A DNA stretch of 64,000 nucleotides from Stappia sp. BW2 (lineage in GTDB: Bacteria; Pseudomonadota; Alphaproteobacteria; Rhizobiales; Stappiaceae): contig NZ_VIRG01000070.1 in NCBI RefSeq assembly GCF_008107695.1, positions 62,001-126,000 of the forward strand. Direction: 5' to 3'. A program made the position numbers and the translations under genes. Under the pieces are notes generated by a model that searched no databases, had not been told where the DNA came from, and worked only from the letters and a program-made list of their open reading frames with translations. Below, piece by piece: positions 36,637 to 45,836 of the stretch (position 1 is its first letter; each line of letters starts with the position of its first letter).

Positions 36637-37335
36637 TCAGTCGCACGCAAGCCTGTAGCCGATGCCGCGCACCGTCTGCAGGTAGATCGGGTTGCCGGGA
36701 TCGGTTTCGATCTTGCGGCGCAGCCGATTGATCTGAACGTCCACCGTGCGCTCGCCCAGGCCGCTATCGTCGCCGACGATCTTGTGGCGAGGGACTGTCG
36801 CGCCGGGCTGCTCTGCGAAAATCGACAGGATCTGCTTTTCCCGATCGGTGAGGCGCACCATGTCTTCGCCGTTCTTGAGTTCTCCGCGCGTTGAATTGTA
36901 CGAGAAAGGCCCGAAGTGGATCTCTTCGCTGACGATGACCGGCTGCTGGTTGCCACGACGCAGGATGGCTGCAATGCGCAACATCAGTTCGCGCGGTTCG
37001 AACGGCTTCGACAGATAATCGTCGACGCCGGCCTCAAGCCCGGCGATCCTGTCGGGTGTTTCGGATCGCGCGGTGAGCATCAGGATCGGGACGGGGGAGT
37101 CCTCGCGAAGGGAAACGGCCAGCTCCAGACCAGTTTCGCCCGGCATCATCACATCCAGAATGATCAGGTCGAATTCCAGGCCGGAGAGGCACGTGCGGGC
37201 CTCGGCCGCATGGGCGGCGGCCGTCACACGGTAACCGTTCTCCTGGAGCAACCTCGACAGGAGATCCCTGATCCGCTTGTCGTCGTCTACCAGGAGAATA
37301 TGGTTGGCGTTGTCGTCAGGCACCTGGGCATTCAT
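36637..37335 (-). CDS. OmpR-family response regulator (PetR-like)
   Basis: 232 residues from the ATG at 37335. Receiver domain with phosphoacceptor Asp61 (LIILDVMMPGETG), Lys in YLSKPFEPRELMLRI, and a C-terminal winged helix ending TVRGIGYRLACD. A TTG at 37374 overlaps the stop of the MarR gene (TTGA) and would add 13 residues; an AGGA before the ATG at 37335 favours the shorter form. The MarR-OmpR order divergent from ilvE is the arrangement of petP-petR in other alphaproteobacteria. Confidence 0.9.
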   Translation of the reverse strand: MNAQVPDDNANHILLVDDDKRIRDLLSRLLQENGYRVTAAAHAAEARTCLSGLEFDLIILDVMMPGETGLELAVSLREDSPVPILMLTARSETPDRIAGLEAGVDDYLSKPFEPRELMLRIAAILRRGNQQPVIVSEEIHFGPFSYNSTRGELKNGEDMVRLTDREKQILSIFAEQPGATVPRHKIVGDDSGLGERTVDVQINRLRRKIETDPGNPIYLQTVRGIGYRLACD

Positions 37336-37370
37336 GTCGGCTTCGTTGTCCTTCCATGACCGATTGCCGG

Positions 37371-37937
37371 TCAATCTTTCAGGTCATAAAGACTACGTAT
37401 CAACTGCAGGATCTGCGGTCGCGCCTCGGGATCGATCATTCGCAGCAGAAACCGGCGGATAATCTCGTCGCTGCCATCTGGCAATCCAATTAGGGCGCGT
37501 TCAAGGCGCTTTTGCTGCAGGCTTGTCAGGTCAACTGCCAGGGCATGTCCACGGTCGGTGGTATAGAGCAGTCTCTGCCGCCGGTCGTGATGGCCTTCGC
37601 GCTGTTCAATGATGCCGGCGTCCACCAGTTGCTTCAGCACACGACCAAGGCTCTGCTTGGTGATCCGAAGGATGCCGAGTAGGTCAGTCACCATGATCCC
37701 GGGATTGCGATCCACGAAATGCAGAACACGGTGGTGGGCGCGGCCGAATTCGTACTTGGCAAGGACGTCGTCCGGATCTCCGGTGAAGTCGCGATACGCA
37801 AAAAACAGAAGCTCGATCAGGTCGTACGACAGCGTGTCTGCGCTATCGGACTCTGACCCTCCGGGCTGTTGTGTCCGGGCTTTGTCCGCCCCCTGTCTGA
37901 GGGGCGGCTGGTCCGGTTTGAAATTTACGTCAGTCAT
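37371..37937 (-). CDS. MarR-family regulator (PetP-like)
   Basis: 188 residues with a winged helix in the centre (GIMVTDLLGILRITKQSLGRVLKQLVDAGIIEQREGHHDRRQRLLY). It leads an operon with the OmpR-type regulator and the histidine kinase and is divergent from ilvE, 246 bp apart. This is the context of PetP, which with PetR controls cytochrome bc1-related genes in Rhodobacter; whether that applies here is unknown because no pet genes are in the window. Confidence 0.87.
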   Translation of the reverse strand: MTDVNFKPDQPPLRQGADKARTQQPGGSESDSADTLSYDLIELLFFAYRDFTGDPDDVLAKYEFGRAHHRVLHFVDRNPGIMVTDLLGILRITKQSLGRVLKQLVDAGIIEQREGHHDRRQRLLYTTDRGHALAVDLTSLQQKRLERALIGLPDGSDEIIRRFLLRMIDPEARPQILQLIRSLYDLKD

Positions 37938-38183
37938 ATTGACTTAATTCTGATCGATTGTTACTTCTATCCGGTTGCGTACGAAATGATCGGTCTTTTT
38001 GATGCTTTTTTATGCATCAGATGATAAACGAATCCAATCATCGTCGCCGCGACCATCAGGATACCGATAGTTGGCGTGCTGTGCAAAAAATACAGCGGTG
38101 AATAAGGCGCAAGTCTTTGGTGTCATTTGCCTCTGTTGAACAGAAAACATAAAAACGCTCATAGAGCGAGCGGGAGATGAAAG

Positions 38184-39086
38184 ATGGCTGGAACGCCTTT
38201 TGATCAGCTCAGTGGTGATATCTGGTACGACGGCACCTTTGTGCCTTGGTCGGAAGCCAAACTGCATGTTCTCAGCCACGGACTGCATTACGGCAGCAGC
38301 GTGTTCGAAGGCGAACGCGCCTATGGCGGCCGGATCTTCAAGTCCGAAGAGCATACGCAGCGCCTGCTAGCCTCGGCGCACATGCTCGGTTTCGAGATTC
38401 CTTACACTGCAGAACAGATCAACGCTGCCAAGGAGGAAACCCTGGCGCGGATGAATCTGACCGATGCCTACATTCGCCCCGTCGCCTGGCGCGGCAGCGA
38501 AATGATGGGCATCTCGGCACAGAACAACACCATTCACCTGGCAATTGCCACCTGGGAATGGCCGAGCTACTTCAAGCCGGAAGAGCGGCTGAAGGGCATT
38601 CGCCTGGACATGGCCGAATACCGCCGTCCGGCACCGGCCACGGCGCCCTACAAGGCAAAGGCCGCCGGTCTCTACATGATCTGCACCATTTCCAAGCACG
38701 CCGCGGAAGCCAAGGGCTACACCGATGCGCTGATGCTGGACTGGCGTGGCCAGGTTGCCGAGGCAACCGGTGCCAACGTGTTCTTCGTCAAGGATGGCAA
38801 GATCCATACACCGACGCCGGACTGCTTCCTGAACGGCATTACCCGTCAGACGGTGATTGGCCTGGCCAAGGATCGCGGCATCGAGGTTGTCGAGCGCGTG
38901 ATCATGCCGGAAGAGCTGTCGGAGTTCGAACAGTGCTTCGTCACGGGAACGGCAGCCGAAGTAACTCCGGTCTCCGAGATCGCCGGAAACACCTTCGTGG
39001 TCGGCGACATCATCAAGACCCTGATGCAGGACTATGACGCCGCCGTGCGTCCGCAGTCGCCGACCCTTCAGGCCGCAGCGGGCTGA
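38184..39086 (+). CDS. ilvE: Branched-chain amino acid aminotransferase
   Basis: 300 residues of the fold-type IV PLP family. It moves the amino group between 2-oxoglutarate/glutamate and the keto acids of Leu, Ile and Val. The PLP lysine is in APYKAKAAGLYM, with VAEATGANVFFVKDGKIHTP giving the Glu and loop, and FVTGTAAEVTPV near the end. GGGAG lies upstream, and the divergent partner is the MarR-led operon. Confidence 0.95.
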   Translation: MAGTPFDQLSGDIWYDGTFVPWSEAKLHVLSHGLHYGSSVFEGERAYGGRIFKSEEHTQRLLASAHMLGFEIPYTAEQINAAKEETLARMNLTDAYIRPVAWRGSEMMGISAQNNTIHLAIATWEWPSYFKPEERLKGIRLDMAEYRRPAPATAPYKAKAAGLYMICTISKHAAEAKGYTDALMLDWRGQVAEATGANVFFVKDGKIHTPTPDCFLNGITRQTVIGLAKDRGIEVVERVIMPEELSEFEQCFVTGTAAEVTPVSEIAGNTFVVGDIIKTLMQDYDAAVRPQSPTLQAAAG

Positions 39087-39130
39087 ACTTTCTTAAAGAG
39101 AAGGGCGGGCCCTGGCCCGGCCCTGACGCA

Positions 39131-39167
39131 AATATGGTCCGCAAAGTTTTGCTTTGCGGACCATATT
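39131..39167. terminator. Perfect 16-bp hairpin between ilvE and prfH
   Basis: AATATGGTCCGCAAAG (39131-39146) and its exact complement (39152-39167) flank a five-base loop. T-rich bases follow weakly on both strands. It separates the convergent ilvE and rtcB-prfH genes. A GC-rich imperfect hairpin is just upstream at 39103-39123. Confidence 0.65.
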
Positions 39168-39237
39168 CCTTTTCAGGCCCAGGTCAGAGGGTTTCTGCGC
39201 GTGTGCGTTTGCCGCGATTTGTGCAAGCGCCTCTGGT

Positions 39238-39882
39238 TCACTTCACCTCCGAAAACAGGTCATTCTTGAAAACCCTGACCGGATTGCCGCGCTCCAGTTG
39301 CCGATGCAACTGGTTCTGCGTGGCCCTGTCTCGACCGCGAGCCTCCTGTTGCCGCAGGATGAACTTCGCGGACAGACGATCAAGCGCTGCCTGTTTGTTG
39401 CGGTGCTGGGACCGCTCATCCGTCGAGATGGCAGAAATGCCCGTCGGCAGGTGAGTGATCCTTACGCCGCTGTCGGTGGTGTTCTGATGTTGTCCACCAG
39501 GGCCGCCTGAACGGAACGTTTCGATCTTCAGGTCTCGAACCTCAGGATTGACCTCCTCAAGCTCGGAAACTTCGACCGGAAAGACCCCGACAAACCAGTT
39601 GCGCCGCTTGTGTTTCGGACGGAACGGACTTGCGCAGATCCATTGCACGGTTCCGGTCCAGGCACGCGCGATCTCCACGGCGTCTTTTCCGCTCAAGGTA
39701 ACGAGAGCCGAGGAGGGGTCATTGTCCAGTCCTTTTGCATCGGGCCGTTCGGCATTGAACCGCACGCCAGCGTCGACCGCTTCCTGCTCCATCCGGCGCA
39801 ATGCGAGCGCTACCGCCCGGCGACATTCACGCGGCCCATCACCACTTGATACCAGCAGACGAAGGGTTTCCGGTGCATTCAT
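39238..39882 (-). CDS. prfH: Release-factor homologue PrfH (RF-H)
   Basis: 214 residues, much shorter than RF1/RF2 (about 360). The catalytic GGQ is at 129-131 in [20 protein letters not shown], but the stop-codon reading domain is missing and the N-terminal ~110 residues are the RF-H-specific part. PrfH proteins, studied in E. coli, release the nascent chain from ribosomes whose 16S rRNA was cut at the decoding centre, so the partner ligase RtcB2 can reseal the RNA. Its start overlaps the rtcB stop by four bases, the expected coupling. Confidence 0.93.
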   Translation of the reverse strand: MNAPETLRLLVSSGDGPRECRRAVALALRRMEQEAVDAGVRFNAERPDAKGLDNDPSSALVTLSGKDAVEIARAWTGTVQWICASPFRPKHKRRNWFVGVFPVEVSELEEVNPEVRDLKIETFRSGGPGGQHQNTTDSGVRITHLPTGISAISTDERSQHRNKQAALDRLSAKFILRQQEARGRDRATQNQLHRQLERGNPVRVFKNDLFSEVK

Positions 39883-41072
39883 CTCGCAGCCCTCCTGTCT
39901 CTCAGACGCCGTTCTTTGTCTTGCCTGCTCGCCTGTTCCTTTTCCGCCATGGCCTTCTTGAAGGTCAGGAGCGGTTTCAATGTGGCAACAGGATCGGCAA
40001 GCCCCGTCGCCTGAAGGTCCCGAACAACATGCGCGGGATCCTTGTAGGCCTGGGGGGCCTCTTCAATGAGGAGCTGGCGGTCTTCGCAAATGACCAGGCC
40101 GCCAAACGATGTCCGGTTCAGGTTTTCACGCTCCGACCGCGTCGCGCCCACGCGCCCTGGCATGGAGCGCCTTATGTATTTTCGGCCCGCACCATGAGCA
40201 AGCGAAGACAGGGCTTCCGGTTTTTCCAACCGGGGTTTGAGCAGGTAGCTCAAGGCATCCCTGGAGCCGGCAAGCGGCACAAGAGAGGCATCGGCCTTTG
40301 CGGCCCCCTTGCGGTGCAGGAAACCTTCCTCATGCCGCTCTATGAGGTTGTGTGGCGCATCGCAGATCTGCCGGAAGTCGCAACGAAGGGCACTGGCTGC
40401 CCGTTCGGCGATGAGCGAACGATTGAGACTTGCCCAGACGACGGCCTGCCGATGCGCCTCCAGATACGCCCGCCCAACGTCGCTCTCCGCATCACAGCCA
40501 CCAAACTGATCCTGCACAGTATCGAAGACATATGTTCCCAGAGAGCGTGAGCCGGAATGAACAAGGAGAACGAGATCTCCCTTTTCCAGATTGGCTTCCG
40601 CGAGAGCGCCGCATTCCAGGACATGGTCGACCATCTGCACTTCGCAGAAGTGGTTGCCGCCTCCAATTGTGCCGAGGGCATGAGGATGCAGATCCGGAGA
40701 CAAGCCCTGGGACACTAGCCGTGCACCGGCGTCCCCGTGCCAAATCCCTTCGATTGAACGGATTTTTTCGGCGGCCTTGTCCAGTCGAAACTTGCGGGCC
40801 GGCAGGTCCAGCGCATAAAGCGACATTCCGCAGCCGATGTCGTTGCCGATCAGCTGAGGGTAGATCCGGTCCGACAGCATTGCGCTGCCCACCGGCCCAT
40901 ATTTGCCCGGGTGCAGGTCCGGGAAAGCGGCCACTCCCAGAATTCCTTCCATGTTCGCGACGAATTCGAGCTGAGCTTCCGCGGTACCTTCGATCCAGGA
41001 ATTTTCAGAGTAGAAATGATGAATTGGGGCAGCGCTCGAACGCGGCGCCACCTCTTTTTGAGAAGTGCCCAT
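39879..41072 (-). CDS. rtcB: RNA-splicing ligase RtcB (RtcB2 type)
   Basis: 397 residues. The Mn-binding and GTP-using residues of RtcB are present: GNDIGCGM (Cys81), GGGNHF (His141), VHSGSR (His172), APHN (His241) and the guanylylated His293 in [10 protein letters not shown]. RtcB joins 2,3-cyclic-phosphate (or 3-phosphate) and 5-OH RNA ends. Coupling to prfH marks it as the RtcB2 form, which repairs cleaved 16S rRNA rather than tRNA in general. No rtcA, rtcR or archease gene is nearby. Confidence 0.93.
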   Translation of the reverse strand: MGTSQKEVAPRSSAAPIHHFYSENSWIEGTAEAQLEFVANMEGILGVAAFPDLHPGKYGPVGSAMLSDRIYPQLIGNDIGCGMSLYALDLPARKFRLDKAAEKIRSIEGIWHGDAGARLVSQGLSPDLHPHALGTIGGGNHFCEVQMVDHVLECGALAEANLEKGDLVLLVHSGSRSLGTYVFDTVQDQFGGCDAESDVGRAYLEAHRQAVVWASLNRSLIAERAASALRCDFRQICDAPHNLIERHEEGFLHRKGAAKADASLVPLAGSRDALSYLLKPRLEKPEALSSLAHGAGRKYIRRSMPGRVGATRSERENLNRTSFGGLVICEDRQLLIEEAPQAYKDPAHVVRDLQATGLADPVATLKPLLTFKKAMAEKEQASRQDKERRLRDRRAAR

Positions 41073-41562
41073 TTGGGGTCCATTTTTGAAAACAGGTAAG
41101 CTTCAGGTGCAAGCGTAGTTGCCCTGATTTGCCTCCGACGCACCGCTAGCGCGGTTTAGCGAAGGTTTGCTGCCCTCATGGGGGCGCGGCGCATGCTGGT
41201 CATGTTCCTGGTCCCGTTTTCAAAAAAGTCTCTGAACCGCAGGGGGCGGCTGCCTCAGAGCTATGGAGTTCTTCGCTGTTTTTCAAGCGAGGCGTTGCGC
41301 AAGCGCCCGCATATCACCCAAGTGTTGCATCTTTACCATGGCCGTTCCACGCTCAAGACAGCTTGAAGCGTGCCCAATTTCCGAAAGCTTCAAGGTGCCA
41401 CTGGAGGTGCTATCCAGTGTAATTCCCTGATCGATCAGCGTGCACCGGACCGCTCTGCATCACAGTTTCCACACTTAGAGAGGCCACTGTCGGAGCCTCA
41501 ATGCGATCCCTGGTGGTTGTATCCGTCATGCTTGACGAGGTGAAGTGATGGCTCTACGCAAA
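41073..41562. other. Long intergenic region between rtcB and the oxidoreductase gene
   Basis: No convincing gene is seen here. A frame of 62 codons on the plus strand (41178-41366) has no ribosome binding site or family resemblance. There is a bulged hairpin (ACGCTCAAG / CTTGAAGCGT, 41349-41371). I found no correctly spaced sigma-54 promoter for rtcB. Confidence 0.4.
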
Positions 41563-41586
41563 TAGGTAGAATGATCATTCTACCTA
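41563..41586. promoter_or_regulatory. 24-bp perfect palindrome, probable operator
   Basis: The half site TAGGTAGAATGA is followed directly by its exact inverted complement. It ends where the AAGGAG ribosome binding site of the oxidoreductase gene begins (ATG 41597). Such sites are typical for TetR- or MarR-type repressors; blocking it would hide the translation start region or downstream promoter parts. No regulator gene is adjacent. Confidence 0.7.
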
Positions 41587-41596
41587 AGGAGCGCGT

Positions 41597-42673
41597 ATGG
41601 CGATCCCCGAGACCATGAACGGTGTCGTGCTGACGGGGCACGGTGGACTTGAGAAGCTGGTGTGGCGCACGGACCTGCCGGTTCCCGCACCCGTGGAGGG
41701 TGAGGTTCTGATCCGCGTCGGTGCGTCCTCAGTGAACAATACCGACGTGAACACGCGCACGGGCTGGTACTCCAAGGCCGTTCGCGGGGATACCGCTTCG
41801 GGTGCGGCCGGCGGATATATGGATGGTGCCGGGGCGGAGGGGAGCTGGACAGGCAAGCCGCTTCCCTTTCCGCATATTCAAGGGGCCGATTGCTGCGGAG
41901 AAGTGGTTGCAGTCGGGGACGGCGTACCCTCTGAGCGGATCGGCGAACGCGTGCTGGTCCGGGCTCTTCAATCAATGGAAACCGGCAGCGGGGACCCCGC
42001 GATCTGGACTTTCGGGTCTGAATGCGCTGGCGGCTTTGCGCAATATGCGACGGCAAGGTCTGACGACGCGCTTGCGGTCAACTCCAGCCTGAGCGATGCC
42101 GAACTGGCGTCGTTTCCCTGTGCCTTCTCAACGGCTGAAGGAATGATACAGCGTGGTGGGGTCAAGGCCGAGCGCGTGCTGATAACCGGTGCTTCCGGTG
42201 GTGTCGGCTCTGCGGCGATCCAGCTTGCCAAACGGCGCGGCGCTCATGTCACGGCGGTCACGAGCCCGCAAAAAGCTGCCGAACTGCGGTGCCTTGGAGC
42301 CGATGAGACGCTGGATCGGGATGCGGTTCCGCCCGAACGGTCTTTTGATGTCGTGCTGGATCTCGTCGGAGGGCCGGCCTGGGGGCAGTTGATCGATGCG
42401 CTTCGCAGCCGGGGGCGGTATGTCACATCCGGTGCGATTGCCGGTCCGATAGTCGAGCTGGATCTCCGGACGCTGTACCTGCAAGACCTGACGCTTATCG
42501 GAAGCACCTATCAGCCGGACACCATCTTTCAGGATCTGGTGCGCTACATCGAAGCGGGCGAGATCCGCCCCGTCATCGCGAAAACCTATCCCTTGCGCGA
42601 GCTGCGGGCCGCGCAGGAAAAATTCCTTGAAAAATCCTTCGTGGGAAAGATCGCGATAGATGTCGTCGCGTGA
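41597..42673 (+). CDS. Zinc-independent MDR oxidoreductase (quinone-oxidoreductase-like)
   Basis: 358 residues of the medium-chain dehydrogenase family. N-terminal GroES-like fold (VLIRVGASSVNNTDVNTRTGWY), Rossmann fold with GASGGVGSAAIQLAKRRGAHV (about 199-220). The zinc-ligand cysteines of alcohol dehydrogenases are absent, as in quinone oxidoreductases that reduce quinones or enones with NADPH. The gene carries its own palindromic operator, suggesting induction by a reactive small molecule. Confidence 0.87.
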   Translation: MAIPETMNGVVLTGHGGLEKLVWRTDLPVPAPVEGEVLIRVGASSVNNTDVNTRTGWYSKAVRGDTASGAAGGYMDGAGAEGSWTGKPLPFPHIQGADCCGEVVAVGDGVPSERIGERVLVRALQSMETGSGDPAIWTFGSECAGGFAQYATARSDDALAVNSSLSDAELASFPCAFSTAEGMIQRGGVKAERVLITGASGGVGSAAIQLAKRRGAHVTAVTSPQKAAELRCLGADETLDRDAVPPERSFDVVLDLVGGPAWGQLIDALRSRGRYVTSGAIAGPIVELDLRTLYLQDLTLIGSTYQPDTIFQDLVRYIEAGEIRPVIAKTYPLRELRAAQEKFLEKSFVGKIAIDVVA

Positions 42674-42691
42674 AGCGCCGACAGGTTCTTG

Positions 42692-43999
42692 TTAGTGCTC
42701 CAGCTGCTTTTCATGCATGGCATGGAACATCCGCCCGCGTTCCGCGTAGAGAATGCAGCCGATGGCGCATAGACCATAGATGGTGTAGGCGACGCCGAGT
42801 GGTTGGGTGGTGCCGTCGAACAACTGGCCCATGATATAGCCCAGGATCGCGCCGCCGAGCGTCGAAATGGTGCCGATGACCGAGGAGGCGGTTCCGGCAA
42901 TGGCGCCGAGCGGTTCCATCGCCATGGCATTGAAGTTTGCCCCCAGGAACCCGAAGCTGGTCATGATCATCGCGGCAAGGATCAGGAAGACCCAGAAGTT
43001 CTCAAAGCCGAGTGCCGCCAAAAGCCAGACGACAAATCCGAGAACCGTGTAGACCACCGCCGCACCATGGGACAGCCGGCGCATGCCGATGGCTTCCACC
43101 AGCTGCGCGTTGGTGAAGGAGGCTCCGGCCATGCTGATCGCAATCGCGGCAAAGACGACCGGAAACAGATTTCCAAGGTCGAATATTTCAACGAAGATCT
43201 GCTGCGACATTGCCAGGAACGAGAACAGGCCGCCAAAAATGAAGGCGGTGCCCACGGTGTAGCCAAGGCTCACCCGCGTCGTCAGCGCCGTCATGTAGGC
43301 GCTTGCGATGGTGGAGACCTCCATCGGTCGGCGGTTTTCGACCGCAAGGGTTTCCGGCATCCTGAGAGCGGACCAGATCATCATGGTGACACCGGAAATC
43401 AACAGAAGCGCGAAGATCCAGTGCCAGCCCGCGATCAGGAGGACCGCCTGGCCGATGGATGGGGCGACCACAGGAACGGCCATGAACACCATCATCACCA
43501 GTGACATGACCTTGCCCATGCGTCTGCCGGTATAGCAATCGCGGACGACGGAAAGCACGGTGACGCGCGCAGCGGCACAGCCCACACCCTGAAGCACGCG
43601 GGCAATCAGAAGCGTGTTGAGATCCATGGCGAAGATCGCGCCGATGCTGGCGAGGCTGTAAAGCGCGAGACCGCCGACGAGGACACCACGCCGTCCGAGG
43701 GCGTCGGTCACCGGACCGAAGAAAAGCTGCGCGCTGCCAAAGCCGACAAGATAGGACAGGAGCACCAACTGGCGGTTGTTTTCCTCGACGATGTTGAGCG
43801 CATCGCCAATGGCGGGCAGGGCCGGCAGCATGACATCGATTGCCATGGCATTCAGGGCCATGATCATGGCGATGATCGCCACAAACTCGGCAAAGGGAAT
43901 GCCGGGGTCCCGAAGAACTTCGGAAGAAGAGCCGGAAGCATCCTTTGTTGCCGCCGGTGTCGAAGCGGCTTTGCCAGAGGATTGACTGTCGTGTGTCAC
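42692..43999 (-). CDS. Bcr/CflA-type MFS efflux transporter
   Basis: 435 residues with a Ser-rich cytoplasmic N-terminus and 12 predicted membrane segments. NAMAIDVMLPALPAIGDALNI with the LVGFGSAQLFFGPVTDALGRRGVL loop matches the drug:H+ antiporter-1 (Bcr/CflA) group, which exports antibiotics such as bicyclomycin or chloramphenicol. It is convergent with the oxidoreductase gene, 18 bp apart. Confidence 0.88.
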   Translation of the reverse strand: MTHDSQSSGKAASTPAATKDASGSSSEVLRDPGIPFAEFVAIIAMIMALNAMAIDVMLPALPAIGDALNIVEENNRQLVLLSYLVGFGSAQLFFGPVTDALGRRGVLVGGLALYSLASIGAIFAMDLNTLLIARVLQGVGCAAARVTVLSVVRDCYTGRRMGKVMSLVMMVFMAVPVVAPSIGQAVLLIAGWHWIFALLLISGVTMMIWSALRMPETLAVENRRPMEVSTIASAYMTALTTRVSLGYTVGTAFIFGGLFSFLAMSQQIFVEIFDLGNLFPVVFAAIAISMAGASFTNAQLVEAIGMRRLSHGAAVVYTVLGFVVWLLAALGFENFWVFLILAAMIMTSFGFLGANFNAMAMEPLGAIAGTASSVIGTISTLGGAILGYIMGQLFDGTTQPLGVAYTIYGLCAIGCILYAERGRMFHAMHEKQLEH

Positions 44000-44111
44000 G
44001 GGGTAGGCACCAATACAAATAACCGGGCTGCCGGGGCAGCCGCTAAGCTTGGAAAGGGAAAGGGGCGGCGGAGCGGCCTTGAATCAAACGCAGACTATTC
44101 GCTCGGACGGC

Positions 44112-44573
44112 TCAGGTCCAGCGCGCGGCGTCCTTGTCGTCTGCGGTTTTCGCTTCGACCCAGGCTCCGGAACCACCTTCCGCAGGGTGTTCCTTCTTCC
44201 AGAAGGGGGCGCGGGTCTTCAGGTAATCCATCAGAAAATCTGCTGCCTCGAACGCGGCCCTGCGGTGGGATGAGGCTGCTATCACCAGCACGATGTTGTG
44301 ACCCGGCACGATCTTGCCGAAACGATGGATCACGGTCAGGCCTGTCAGCGGCCAGCGGGCTACTGCTTCTTCGGCAAGCCGGGTCAATTCCGCTTCGGCC
44401 ATGCCGGGGTAATGTTCCAGTTCCAGCGCTGCCAGGGTGCCGGCTTCGTCCCGGCACAGGCCGGTGAAGGTGACCAATGCACCGACGTCCCTGCGGCCTT
44501 GTGTCAGGCGCAGGCTTTCCGCCTGAAGGTCGAAGTCTTCCGACTGGACGCGGACGAGCGGCGTAACAGGCAT
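44112..44573 (-). CDS. moaE: Molybdopterin synthase catalytic subunit
   Basis: 153 residues. GALVTFTGLCRDEAG near the N-terminus, HYPGMAEAEL, VIHRFGKIVPGHNIVLVIAASSHRRAAFEAADFLMDYLKTRAPFWKKE hold the conserved Arg/Lys residues of the active site. It transfers sulfur from thiocarboxylated MoaD to precursor Z. moaD starts just upstream with three bases between. Confidence 0.95.
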   Translation of the reverse strand: MPVTPLVRVQSEDFDLQAESLRLTQGRRDVGALVTFTGLCRDEAGTLAALELEHYPGMAEAELTRLAEEAVARWPLTGLTVIHRFGKIVPGHNIVLVIAASSHRRAAFEAADFLMDYLKTRAPFWKKEHPAEGGSGAWVEAKTADDKDAARWT

Positions 44574-44576
44574 CGC

Positions 44577-44828
44577 TCAGCCGCCTGTCATGGGCGGAAA
44601 GAAAGCAACTTCCCTCGCATCGCCAAGCGCGGCGTCCGTTTCAACGTGCATCTGGTCGAGGGCGACACGAATGGCGTCTTCTTCCTCGAAAGCGGCGGCG
44701 TGGTTGTCGTCGAGCGTCTTCAGATGTGTGATCAGATCGGCCACAGTCGCGATAGACGCCGGAAGCTCGATGGTTTCCTCTTCCACGCCAACCCGTTCAC
44801 GGACCCAGGCGAAATAGCGGATGTTCAT
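44577..44828 (-). CDS. moaD: Molybdopterin synthase sulfur carrier subunit
   Basis: 83 residues with a ubiquitin-like fold and the C-terminal Gly-Gly (FFPPMTGG) that becomes the thiocarboxylate. It starts MNIRYFAWVRERVG, as usual. It lies between pgsA (42 bp) and moaE (3 bp) on the same strand, the common alphaproteobacterial order. Confidence 0.95.
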   Translation of the reverse strand: MNIRYFAWVRERVGVEEETIELPASIATVADLITHLKTLDDNHAAAFEEEDAIRVALDQMHVETDAALGDAREVAFFPPMTGG

Positions 44829-44870
44829 GAAACCTCCAGGTGGTATGCGGTCAGCGCCTACGGAAGGCGC

Positions 44871-45443
44871 CTATTCCGTGATCAGGTGGCCGATGCCGGC
44901 GCGGAAATAATCGTACCCTGTATATAGGGTGAGCAGTGCCGCGAGCCAGAGCGCCACCAGGCCGGTTTGCGTCGTGTAGGCAAACACGGTGTCTCCCGCC
45001 GGCCCGGCCAGCAGAAAGGCGACGGCGATCAACTGAACGGTCGTCTTCCATTTGGCAAGCTTTGTCACCGGAACGCTGACCTGCAGTTCGGCCAGAAACT
45101 CGCGCAGGCCCGATACCAGAATTTCCCGGCACAGGATGATGATTGCGGCGATCATGGTCCAGCCGTAGATGGTTCCGTCGCCGGCCAGCATCAGCAGGCT
45201 GACGGACACCAGCAGTTTGTCGGCAATCGGATCGAGCATGCGCCCGAGCGCGGATTGCTGTTGCCAGGCCCGCGCCAGATAGCCATCGAAGAAATCGGTG
45301 ATTGCTGCCAGTACGAACAGTGCAAGGGCAACCCAGCGGGCCGTGTTGCCTTCGAAATAGAAACAGACCGCAACCGCAGGAACCGCCAATATGCGCCCAT
45401 AGGTCAGGAGATTTGGCAGGCTCAGGACAATATTTCGTTTCAT
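44871..45443 (-). CDS. pgsA: CDP-diacylglycerol-glycerol-3-phosphate phosphatidyltransferase
   Basis: 190 residues from the ATG at 45443 (MKRNIVLSLPNLLTYGRIL); the frame extends 17 codons upstream. The CDP-alcohol phosphotransferase motif is present as D-G-x2-A-R-x8-G-x3-D-x3-D (DGYLARAWQQQSALGRMLDPIADK). It makes phosphatidylglycerol phosphate in the cytoplasmic membrane. uvrC usually precedes pgsA in related genomes, but here it is 13 kb away. Confidence 0.94.
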   Translation of the reverse strand: MKRNIVLSLPNLLTYGRILAVPAVAVCFYFEGNTARWVALALFVLAAITDFFDGYLARAWQQQSALGRMLDPIADKLLVSVSLLMLAGDGTIYGWTMIAAIIILCREILVSGLREFLAELQVSVPVTKLAKWKTTVQLIAVAFLLAGPAGDTVFAYTTQTGLVALWLAALLTLYTGYDYFRAGIGHLITE

Positions 45444-45545
45444 GTCGGCTTTCAGATTGCGGGGTGATCCCGGCGATAAGGTTTCGCACCACACCGCGCG
45501 GTAGCACCTGGAACGTCTGTCCCCAAAGATGGTCCGGTTGTCAGG

Positions 45546-45836
45546 TCAATCGAATATGCTATCGCCCACCTGGTCAATCATCATTTTGGCTTTGCGGATC
45601 ATCTCGGCCTTCGCGGCTTCTTCATCTGGCAGCGTATCGGCACGGATGAAGGTGTGGACCTTGGTTGTGTCCCCGACCTGTTTCTCGATGCGCCCGCTGA
45701 CCTGCCACTGGCCATTTGTCTGCTGAGGTTCTGCGACGATCATATAGCCGTCGTAGTCCACCGCCGTAGCCTTCGACGCGCCTTTGTTACCGTCTTCGGA
45801 AGAGCCGAAAAGGGATTTGAACATCTTGCCGAGCAT
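45546..45836 (-). CDS. HlyU-family protein
   Basis: About 96 residues from the ATG at 45836 (MLGKMFKSLFG), with GAGG seven bases upstream. DYDGYMIVAEPQQTNGQWQVSGRIEK and VHTFIRADTLPDEEAA match the HlyU family (PF10115-like), named after a Vibrio haemolysin activator but without the winged helix of that protein. The role in alphaproteobacteria is unknown. Confidence 0.78.
   Translation of the reverse strand: MLGKMFKSLFGSSEDGNKGASKATAVDYDGYMIVAEPQQTNGQWQVSGRIEKQVGDTTKVHTFIRADTLPDEEAAKAEMIRKAKMMIDQVGDSIFD

Noticed and set aside
41178..41366. Possible 62-codon gene in the rtcB upstream gap
   Set aside because: No ribosome binding site, no domain, and random-looking composition.
41390..41420. 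Sigma-54-like TGGCAC on the minus strand upstream of rtcB
   Set aside because: The GC of a -12 box would be one base too close to the GG of the -24 box; spacing is strict for sigma-54, and no rtcR gene is nearby.
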